From JBEKHI01 sp050012355 (GTDB taxonomy: Bacteria > Actinomycetota > Actinomycetes > Streptosporangiales > Streptosporangiaceae), in contig JBEKHI010000279.1 of NCBI GenBank assembly GCA_050012355.1, positions 1-12,114 of the forward strand: DNA of 12,114 nucleotides, in the 5' to 3' direction. The translations under genes and the position numbers were made by a program. Under the pieces are notes generated by a model, which had not been told where the DNA came from, did no database searches, and saw only the letters and a list, made by a program, of their open reading frames with translations. This document shows, piece by piece, positions 6,839 to 12,114 of this stretch; the stretch's first letter is position 1, and the number at the start of each line of letters is the position of its first letter.

Positions 6839-8584
6839 TTATGTGCTGCAGGCGGTGCCGTTGACGGAGAAGCTCGTCGGTGAGGCATCGCTGTTGGTGT
6901 AGGTCCCGGTGAAGCCGACCGTGACCGAGTCACCGGGCTCGATCGTCGCGTCGTAGGACTCGGCGGTCACCGTCACGTTCTCGCCGGACTGCGTGTACGT
7001 CGCGGCCCAGAGGCTAGAGATCACCTCGTCGCCAGGGAAGGTCCAGGTCAGCGCCCACGGGCTGATCGCGCTGGTCCCGGTGTCGGTCAACACGATCTGC
7101 GACTGGAACCCGCCTGTCCAGGAGTTGACCAGCGAGTACGCGGCCGAGCAGGACACCGATCCAGTCGGTGGCGGAGTGCCGTTCTGCGCGCCCGGCAGCG
7201 CGAACTGGATCGTCTCGAGCAGGTCCTGTTTCTCAGCGCTGACCGGGGTCGGATCGTAGTTGCTATCCAGCAGGTCGTACTCGTCCTCGCCATTCAGCGC
7301 CCAGTACGTCCAGCCCATCCACTGATTGGCGGCCAGGTAGGCGACCAGGCTCTCGAACCACTGGCCTTGCGACCCGGGCGTGGTGCTCTCGATATCCGAG
7401 GTGGTGTTGTCGGTGCCGAACTCGCCGACCCATATCGGCGCGAGGTCGTCGGCGTAAATGTAGCCCCAGTACATGTTCCACACCGCGTCGAGCGACGTCG
7501 GCGTGGTCGAGGAATTGAACCAGGCCTGCTGGTAAAGATCGGGGCCGTAATCGTGCGCTGAGTAGACAACGTGATCCGGCTCGCTGAGCTCGACCGGGTA
7601 CTGCGCGACGCCTTGCAGGTCACCGCCCCACCAGGTGGTGTCGTATCCGGTCGACGAGGACGGGTCCGGGTATTCGCTTATCCCCTCGCAGAAGATAAGC
7701 GCGCCTGGGTCCACCGCGAGAATGGCATCGCCTGCCTGCTCGTAGGCGAGCCTGATGTCGGTGGCGGAGTTGCCGGTGCCCCAAGTGGCGCCCTCCGCAT
7801 AGGTGTCGCCTGCCGGGGTGTGCGGCTCGTTGCGCAGGTCGAACCCGACCACGGTCGGGTCACCGGCAAACATCGTGGCGAGCGTCTCCCAGTCGTTCAC
7901 CCAGTCCTGGCTGGTGTAGGTGGACGTGTACCAGAGGCCATTCGCTTCAGCCGACTCCCCCGCCTCGGAGCGATGGTCGTCGAGGATTACCTTGAGACCT
8001 TCCTCGCCCGCGTAGGTGACTATCTGCTGCAGGTCCTGAAGCGCGTTGAGACCCTCCAGATCGGTGTTGATCGGGCCGGTGTTGTTGGTGAATGCCAGGT
8101 TCTGCGGAACTATCGGGTCCTCAACCATCTGATTGGAGAACGGAATGCGGATCGTGTTGTAACCGAGGCTCTTAATGTCGTCGATGATCGTGTGATAGTC
8201 CTGCGCCCACAGGCCGTGCGCTATCTCGTCCGGCGTCTCGAACCCGTACCAGTTCACTCCGGCGATCCGCACCGGGTTCCCGTTCGAGTCGATGATCTCG
8301 TTGCCGCTGGTGTGCCAGAAGCCGGCACCGACACCCGACGAGTCAGCCTGCCCGGCCAGCGCGGGCGCGTCCCGCACCGCCTGCCCACCGATCGCACCCG
8401 CGATGCCCGGCATGTCTTCCGCGGCGAGCGTCGCCTTGACCGTGCTCGCCTGGTGGCTCGTCAACTCCGGCGCCCGCAGGGATCCCGCCGAGAGCGCCAC
8501 CAGCGAGCCGAGGACAACCGTCAGGACGCTCACGGCGGCTGCCAGCGAACGACGCCGACTCTTCCCGGTGTTCGGTGCCGACAT
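6839..8584 (-). CDS. Secreted GH5 endoglucanase, E1-like, with C-terminal CBM2
   Basis: This is an extracellular endo-beta-1,4-glucanase that cuts internal bonds of cellulose. Residues 1-33 are a signal peptide (KSRRR, a hydrophobic core, then ALSAG). Residues 34-86 are a low-complexity region. Residues about 87-455 are a GH5 domain closely resembling Acidothermus cellulolyticus E1 (GH5_1): WHTSGNEIIDSNGNPVRIAG (90-109), NTIRIP (R146), LDDHR (H204), acid/base FDLRNEPH (E253), YSAHDYG (H344), nucleophile WVGEFGT (E388) and WTYWALN. A very short TPPPTG linker leads to a CBM2 (about 478-581) with terminal cysteines. Its W-rich face retains SWTGGF and SLWAA, but the third aromatic is a tyrosine (GFTGTYT). 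The ATG has AGGAGA five bases upstream. It is the first gene of a two-cellulase operon, with a promoter and palindromes upstream that suggest induction control. Confidence 0.94.
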   Translation of the reverse strand: MSAPNTGKSRRRSLAAAVSVLTVVLGSLVALSAGSLRAPELTSHQASTVKATLAAEDMPGIAGAIGGQAVRDAPALAGQADSSGVGAGFWHTSGNEIIDSNGNPVRIAGVNWYGFETPDEIAHGLWAQDYHTIIDDIKSLGYNTIRIPFSNQMVEDPIVPQNLAFTNNTGPINTDLEGLNALQDLQQIVTYAGEEGLKVILDDHRSEAGESAEANGLWYTSTYTSQDWVNDWETLATMFAGDPTVVGFDLRNEPHTPAGDTYAEGATWGTGNSATDIRLAYEQAGDAILAVDPGALIFCEGISEYPDPSSSTGYDTTWWGGDLQGVAQYPVELSEPDHVVYSAHDYGPDLYQQAWFNSSTTPTSLDAVWNMYWGYIYADDLAPIWVGEFGTDNTTSDIESTTPGSQGQWFESLVAYLAANQWMGWTYWALNGEDEYDLLDSNYDPTPVSAEKQDLLETIQFALPGAQNGTPPPTGSVSCSAAYSLVNSWTGGFQSQIVLTDTGTSAISPWALTWTFPGDEVISSLWAATYTQSGENVTVTAESYDATIEPGDSVTVGFTGTYTNSDASPTSFSVNGTACST

Positions 8585-8589
8585 GCTCG

Positions 8590-8595
8590 TCTCCT
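8590..8595 (-). promoter_or_regulatory. Ribosome binding site of the E1-like cellulase
   Basis: AGGAGA on the - strand stands five bases before the ATG at 8584. This makes that ATG the best start and leaves a complete signal peptide. Confidence 0.65.
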
Positions 8596-8637
8596 GTCGC
8601 TACGCGGAAGCGGCGACCGAAAACCGCGCCGCTCAGC

Positions 8638-8662
8638 CTGAACATAAGAGCGACGCGTTCAG
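8638..8662. promoter_or_regulatory. Inverted repeat overlapping the cellulase promoter
   Basis: CTGAAC (8638-8643) and GTTCAG (8657-8662) are perfect inverted 6-bp arms separated by 13 bp. They sit over the spacer and -10 box of the predicted promoter. A third CTGAAC is at 8704-8709. The position suits a repressor operator, but the arms are short and no regulator gene is next door. It is not the CebR box TGGGAGCGCTCCCA known for streptomycete cellulose/cellobiose genes. Confidence 0.35.
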
Positions 8663-8668
8663 CGTCAA
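8641..8668 (-). promoter_or_regulatory. Predicted promoter of the cellulase operon
   Basis: On the - strand, a -35 box TTGACG (8663-8668) and a -10 box TATGTT (8641-8646) are separated by 16 bp. This is a good match to the housekeeping sigma-factor consensus for a high-GC actinobacterium. Transcription would begin near 8634, giving a leader of about 50 nt. The inverted repeat at 8638-8662 covers the spacer and the -10 box, the classic position for a repressor. Prediction only. Confidence 0.5.
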
Positions 8669-8741
8669 CGGCCACCTCCGCCGCTGTATCGCCAGACACG
8701 GTGCTGAACAGCAAAGATGCACTCACCCCGTGCGGCGGCAG

Positions 8742-8758
8742 GGCTGAAACTTCCAGCC
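8742..8758. promoter_or_regulatory. 17-bp near-perfect palindrome upstream of cellulases
   Basis: GGCTGAAACTTCCAGCC pairs at seven of eight positions around a central C. It lies about 75 bp upstream of the predicted -35 box. Its core GAAACTT resembles the CGAAACTTTCG-type motif I recall from streptomycete xylanase promoters (8 of 11 positions). No T run follows, so a regulator site is more likely than a terminator. Confidence 0.4.
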
Positions 8759-8767
8759 GGACCCTTG

Positions 8768-8784
8768 GCTACTGAAGCAGTAGC
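8768..8784. promoter_or_regulatory. 17-bp perfect-arm palindrome upstream of cellulases
   Basis: GCTACTG and CAGTAGC are perfect 7-bp inverted arms around AAG. The centre is 26 bp from the centre of the palindrome at 8742-8758. It could be a second operator, or a hairpin after the HD-domain gene, which ends 116 bp upstream on the same strand. The lack of a T run on the - strand argues against a normal terminator. Confidence 0.35.
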
Positions 8785-8899
8785 ACTTTAGGTAGCCCGA
8801 CCCGGCTCCCCGGCCTGCCTAGAGTGGGCGGGCCACCTCGCTATCCCCCGCGCCAGTGACAATCGCTGACTACGCTGCATCTTGTGGCCGTCGCTGAGG
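8785..8899. other. Remaining non-coding stretch, nothing convincing
   Basis: The non-coding interval between the cellulase start and the HD-domain gene is 315 bp (8585-8899). The promoter and the palindromes take up 8638-8784. In the rest I see only GC-rich sequence with weak 4-bp stems. I see no small gene with a ribosome binding site and no clear terminator for the HD-domain gene. Confidence 0.4.
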
Positions 8900-9496
8900 C
8901 TACGGCGCATCGTCGCGCGTTGGCAGTGCTTGCCGGGCGCGCTGGAGCCAGTCGAGGGAGCCTTGGCTGAGCGCTTCGGCGGCGAGTTGCTTCGCGGACG
9001 GGGTTTGGAGGCTGGCGAGGGAGGAGTCGATCCAGGGCTGGACGTTGCGGTGGCCTTGGTCTTCGTACTCCCTAGCTTGCAGCAGGCACTCCAGCTTGTC
9101 GGCGTCGCGGGCACAACGCGCATCGAGGGTCTCGGCGGCCTCGTACTCGCTGACGGCTGCGCTGATCACATCGGCAATAGTCCTGGGCAGCGGACGCACT
9201 TGGTCCTGGGTGACCTGCTCGTTGCCTGACGCTGCGACATAGCGCTTAGTCAGGTGCGGTAGGTCGGTGGTGCGGGTTTCTTGGGAGTCGTGCCACATCG
9301 CGAGGAACGCGGCGCGCTGCGGGTCGGCGCCTTCCATTACCGCCAGGACCGAGGCGGTCACACTGGTGCGAAATGAGTGCTCGGCGACCGACTCCGGTGC
9401 AGGCACTCCGGCCAGCAGCCATCCGGTCCGCGGGTACCGTTTCAGCAAACCGATCTCATACAAGAACCCGGTGATGTCCCGTGATTCGCCGCCCAC
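8900..9496 (-). CDS. HD-domain phosphohydrolase, YfbR/HDDC2-like
   Basis: This is a cytoplasmic metal-dependent phosphohydrolase of the HD_3 (YfbR/HDDC2) type, a family that includes 5'-deoxynucleotidases. The HD metal ligands are H40 in ESVAEHS, H69-D70 in WHDSQE (with E73) and D131 in DADKLE. The upstream LKRYPRTGW segment (residues 18-26) matches the substrate-side motif of the family. At 198 aa it is of normal length. The GTG start has AGAGGAAGG nine bases upstream, overlapping the end of the preceding reading frame, so it was co-transcribed with that gene. A role in nucleotide turnover is a family-level statement. The actual nucleotide is unknown. With its partner interrupted, its current expression is uncertain. 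Confidence 0.85.
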   Translation of the reverse strand: MGGESRDITGFLYEIGLLKRYPRTGWLLAGVPAPESVAEHSFRTSVTASVLAVMEGADPQRAAFLAMWHDSQETRTTDLPHLTKRYVAASGNEQVTQDQVRPLPRTIADVISAAVSEYEAAETLDARCARDADKLECLLQAREYEDQGHRNVQPWIDSSLASLQTPSAKQLAAEALSQGSLDWLQRARQALPTRDDAP

Positions 9497-9512
9497 CTGA
9501 TGCCGCCTTCCT

Positions 9513-10475
9513 CTAACTCTGTCGTGCCATCGCGATGCCGTACCGAAGCACCTCTAGCTCATTGCGGGCCTGGCTTGAGACTTCGTGCTCATCCAGCAGG
9601 CGCCCGACCTTAGTTTCCAACTCGTCCGCCAAGACCGGAACTCCAGCCATGCCCGGACGGATGCGAATCAGCGCCCACAGCGAGTGGATGTTCAGTTCGG
9701 TGAACCCGATGTTGCCGTGCAGTCGGTCCAGCAAGTGGCGAGCTAGCCGGCGGCCGTGCCAGGTGTCCACGGGCATGGCACCGATGAAGGCATCGGTCGC
9801 CTGTTGCTCGCCGAGTTCTCCGGTCCAGAACGCCCAGTAGTTCAGATTAGCCGCTTCCCCGGTCTCGTCGCTGAGCTGGTCGGTGATGAACTGGCGCATC
9901 GGCTCCGGGTTCCCGACCCGAGTCAGCGCGCTGGCGGTGGAACGGGCCAGCGGCCAGCTTGCCGACCATCCGCGCGCTGGGGTCAGCGCCCGGCGATCAG
10001 CCCGGTACATGTCGGCAAGCCACCCGGCAGTACCTGGTGACGTGTCGAATCCAAGCAGGTAGTAGGCCTGACGGCGCAACAGCAGCCCGTCAGGAGCCTG
10101 GCGGCTGGCCCGTTCAGCGATCGTCTGGAGATGGTCAAGAACATGCCGACGCTCATCGGCGGCCAGCGCCGGCCCAGTCGGCACGGGGCCACGGCGGGCA
10201 GGGGGTTGACCGATGTGCTTCAGCTCATCAGGGATCTTGCCGCTGATGGCCCAGGCAGCCATCGCCGTTAGCGGGCGGCTCAACACTCATGATGCGAGGG
10301 GGTGGCCGGTGGGATCAGCCTGCCGATGTGGCGTGGCCAGCGCAAGTGCAAGCAGGTGGTCAGTCTCTAGGGCCAATGTCAGGGCACCGAGCAGCGGAGA
10401 GTTGGCACCCAGGTGGCACAGCCGGTTGCGCAGCGCCAGGAAGTTCCCTGCGGATACGGAATCTGTCAACCTGGA
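9513..10475 (-). pseudogene. Remnant of a regulator-like gene, cut by an IS element
   Basis: This is a broken gene. The stretch 10286-9513 is a 257-codon open frame, and 10469-10290 is a further 60 codons in the same frame. Only a TGA at 10289-10287 separates them. A GTG follows this TGA directly, but no ribosome binding site precedes it, so a real start there is unlikely. The frame stays open to 10475, where the IS3 element begins, and the N-terminus is lost. The remaining protein is helical and tryptophan-rich, with LNYWAFWTGELGEQQ about two-thirds of the way along. I recall this pattern from the C-terminal part of actinobacterial XRE-type helix-turn-helix proteins that sit before HD-domain genes. 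A CGA-to-TGA change would explain the stop. A truncated 257-aa product remains possible. Confidence 0.7.
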
Positions 10476-10484
10476 TGAGGCGCC
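10476..10484 (+). repeat. Left terminal inverted repeat of the IS3 element
   Basis: TGAGGCGCC is the outer 9 bp of the element and matches the reverse complement of the right end at 8 of 9 positions. It marks the junction with the truncated regulator gene. Confidence 0.65.
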
Positions 10485-10494
10485 ATCATTTGGG

Positions 10495-11925
10495 TTACTG
10501 AGTGGTGGTGTCCTTGTCTTGGGGCGGGTTGATCCAGGATGTGCCGGGGAGGTCTGGCGGGGCTGGCGGCTTGGTGACGAAGCGCTCGGGGTGGGCGAGG
10601 TAGGCGGCGTTCAGGACCTGGACGCGCCTGGCGCGGACGGCTGCTGCCTTGCCGTAGTGGACGTCGGCGGCGGTGTGCAAGCCGAGGCCGCCGTGGCGGT
10701 GCTCGTTGTTGTACCAGGGGAAGAATTCCTGGCAGTGTGCCCGGGCGGCCTCGATTGAGGGGAACCGGGCGGGGAACGCCGGCCGGTATTTCAGGGTCTT
10801 GAACTGCGCTTCGGAGTACGGATTGTCGTTGGACACATGAGGGCGGGAGTGGGACTGGGTGACGCCGAGGTCGGCGAGCAGCAGCGCGACCGGCTTGGAC
10901 GTCATCGAGCTGCCGCGGTCGGCGTGCAGGCTGAGCTGGCCGCGGGTGATGCCCTGCTTGGCGCAGGTCGCGGCGATGAGCTTCTCGGCCAGGGCGGCAG
11001 ACTCGCGGGTAGCGACCATCCAGCCGACGGCGCAGCGGCTGTAGATGTCCAGGATCACGTACAGGTGGTAGTACGTCCACTTCGCCGGGCCGTGCAGCTT
11101 GGTGATATCCCACGACCAGACCTGGTTCGGCCCGGTGGCCGCCAGCTCGGGCTTGACCGTCGCGGGATGGGTCGCCTGGCGGCGCCGCTCGCGGCTTTCG
11201 CCCGCCTCGCGGAGCACCCGGTAATAGGTGGAGACCGATCCGAGGTAGGTGCCCTCGTCCAGCAGCACCGCCCAGACTTCGTCCGGGGCCAGGTCAGCGA
11301 ACCGGCTGCTGTGCAGCGCCTCCAGGATCGCGGTCCGCTCGGCGGCTGCCAGCGCCCTGGGCTGGGCCCGGTCCCGGTGCGGGACCGGGGCCGGGCGCGG
11401 CGGCGCCGGGCTGGCCCGGTGCCGCCGGTACCAGCTGGCCTGCGCCACCCCGGCCGCCGCGCACGCCGCCCGGGTGCCGATCATCGGCGCCAGGGCAGCG
11501 ATCGCCTCGTCGGTCACTGATTCGACCCTGGCCCGGTGTCCGCGCCCTCGGAGATCGTCTTGCTCCAGCTGGGCCTTCTCTTTCCGCAGCCGGGCGATCT
11601 GCGCGTCCCGCGGATCAGCGGCCGGACGGCCCTGCGGCTGCTTCAGCCCGGCCAGCGCCCCGGCATCACGCGCCCGCCGCCACTCGCTGATCAGGCTGGA
11701 GTACAGGCCCTCCCGGCGCAAGATCGCGCCCTTCTCACCATCAGGCGCCGCCTCGTACGCGGCCAGGACCTGCTGCTTGTACTGCGCGGTGAACGTCCGC
11801 CGGCGGGCCTTCTCGGGCACCTCCGGATCGGGGCGCTCCTGCCGCTCACCGGTCACCCGTCCAGCATCGCCGGCAACCGGCGTGCGGTCGAGCGGGGTCA
11901 TCGTCATCGAGGAAAGCGTCTCCAT
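10495..11925 (-). CDS. IS3-family transposase, OrfA and OrfB fused in one frame
   Basis: This is a DDE transposase that cuts and joins the IS ends. Residues about 40-100 are the OrfA helix-turn-helix (RRRTFTAQYKQQVLAAYE, then GLYSSLISEWR). Residues about 107-122 begin a coiled coil that stops early. From residue 137 the OrfB part begins (VTDEAIAALAPMIG), followed by an HTH_21-like region and the integrase core. The catalytic triad is D273 (WSWDITK), D336 (LHADRGS) and E372 (YSEAQFK), with exactly 35 residues between the last two. Normally OrfA and OrfB are in different frames joined by programmed frameshifting. Here the other frame contains a typical OrfA tail (ISEGADTGPGSNQ-stop), and its TGA (11516-11514) overlaps the OrfB GTG (11517-11515). 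This indicates that the single frame arose by an internal deletion. Activity is uncertain. Confidence 0.9.
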   Translation of the reverse strand: METLSSMTMTPLDRTPVAGDAGRVTGERQERPDPEVPEKARRRTFTAQYKQQVLAAYEAAPDGEKGAILRREGLYSSLISEWRRARDAGALAGLKQPQGRPAADPRDAQIARLRKEKAQLEQDDLRGRGHRARVESVTDEAIAALAPMIGTRAACAAAGVAQASWYRRHRASPAPPRPAPVPHRDRAQPRALAAAERTAILEALHSSRFADLAPDEVWAVLLDEGTYLGSVSTYYRVLREAGESRERRRQATHPATVKPELAATGPNQVWSWDITKLHGPAKWTYYHLYVILDIYSRCAVGWMVATRESAALAEKLIAATCAKQGITRGQLSLHADRGSSMTSKPVALLLADLGVTQSHSRPHVSNDNPYSEAQFKTLKYRPAFPARFPSIEAARAHCQEFFPWYNNEHRHGGLGLHTAADVHYGKAAAVRARRVQVLNAAYLAHPERFVTKPPAPPDLPGTSWINPPQDKDTTTQ

Positions 11926-11964
11926 CCCCGCCCTCGAGGAAGTGTCAGTGGTTACTGAGGGGCA

Positions 11965-11973
11965 GGTGCCTCA
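11965..11973 (-). repeat. Right terminal inverted repeat of the IS3 element
   Basis: GGTGCCTCA is the inverted partner of the left end. It lies on the transposase start side of the element, 40 bp from the transposase ATG. Confidence 0.65.
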
Positions 11974-12041
11974 CGACAGCTTGGCAGAGAGGGAAGCTCA
12001 CCAGGAGATTCCCGAAACGATCACTCAGCGGAAGAACGGCC

Positions 12042-12114
12042 ATGACCCGCCGACTGTACTGCAATGCGGTGGATCGCCTGGCTGGCAAGTGCCCTGAACG
12101 CGGAGACGGCTTGT
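12042..12114 (+). CDS. Possible start of an unknown gene, cut by window edge
   Basis: An ATG at 12042 has GGAAG seven bases upstream and opens a frame of 24 codons to the window end (MTRRLYCNAVDRLAGKC...). Third positions are about 70% G/C, in line with real genes here. I do not recognise the protein, and the visible part is too short to judge. The rest of the 141 bp beyond the IS shows nothing else I can support. Confidence 0.3.
   Translation, partial: MTRRLYCNAVDRLAGKCPERGDGL

Larger units (their letters stand above)
10476..11973 (-). mobile_element. IS3-family insertion sequence, about 1498 bp
   Basis: The ends are inverted repeats TGAGGCGCC (left, 10476-10484) and GGTGCCTCA (right, 11965-11973; 8 of 9 match). 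They start with the TG/CA expected of the IS3 family. The single transposase gene fills the element, starting 48 bp from one end and stopping 19 bp from the other. Flanking bases are GGA on the left and CGA on the right, so a 3-bp target duplication is at best imperfect. A GGTTACTGAG sequence occurs near both ends in the same orientation. Confidence 0.8.

Noticed and set aside
7571..8641. 356-codon open frame opposite the E1-like cellulase
   Set aside because: It is antisense to a clear GH5 gene, R- and V-rich and lacking motifs. It also runs through the cellulase promoter.
8585..8899. CebR/CelR-type operator TGGGAGCGCTCCCA
   Set aside because: I looked for it upstream of the cellulases on both strands. 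No match or near match is present.
10466..11113. 215-codon second - strand frame inside the transposase
   Set aside because: It overlaps the OrfB catalytic region in another frame and has proline/arginine-rich shadow composition.
11249..12097. 282-codon + strand frame across the IS right end
   Set aside because: It is opposite the transposase, serine- and arginine-rich, and crosses the IS terminal repeat. It is a shadow frame.

Overview
The window is high-GC DNA with strongly G/C-biased third codon positions. It carries GTG starts, actinobacterial-style histidine kinase, GH5/CBM2 and NCS1 proteins, and a regulator/HD-protein pair of a kind I associate with Streptomyces and relatives. I read it as a chromosomal segment of a soil, plant-matter-degrading actinomycete. 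No tRNA, rRNA or CRISPR array was seen.

Layout, left to right. (1) Nucleotides 1-1428 hold the 3' part of a sensor histidine kinase on the + strand. Its end runs into a 21-bp tandem repeat that continues past the stop codon. (2) Nucleotides 1537-3542 (-) hold a two-gene, translationally coupled unit: an ADP-ribosylglycohydrolase-family enzyme followed by a PfkB-family sugar kinase. An NCS1 nucleobase/nucleoside permease (3576-5057, +) is divergent from it. Together they look like an import, glycosidic cleavage and sugar phosphorylation cassette for a ribosylated compound. It parallels the uncharacterised Escherichia coli yegT-yegU-yegV set but uses a different transporter family. (3) Nucleotides 5061-8584 (-) hold a two-gene cellulase operon. 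The first gene is a secreted GH5 endoglucanase close to Acidothermus E1 with a C-terminal CBM2. The second is a secreted CBM2 - beta-sandwich - GH5 enzyme. A good -35/-10 promoter with an overlapping inverted repeat lies upstream, plus two further 17-bp palindromes. (4) Nucleotides 8900-10475 (-) hold an HD-domain nucleotidase-like gene preceded by the C-terminal remnant of a regulator-like gene. The remnant is broken by an in-frame TGA and loses its N-terminus where an insertion sequence begins. (5) Nucleotides 10476-11973 hold an IS3-family element with 9-bp inverted ends. Its orfA and orfB have become one reading frame, apparently through a deletion in the OrfA coiled coil. (6) The last 141 bp may contain the start of another + strand gene.

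The most interesting points are the ribosyl-compound salvage cassette, the unlabelled operators in front of the cellulase operon, the fused IS3 transposase with the damaged regulator beside it, and the tandem repeat that overruns the kinase stop codon.
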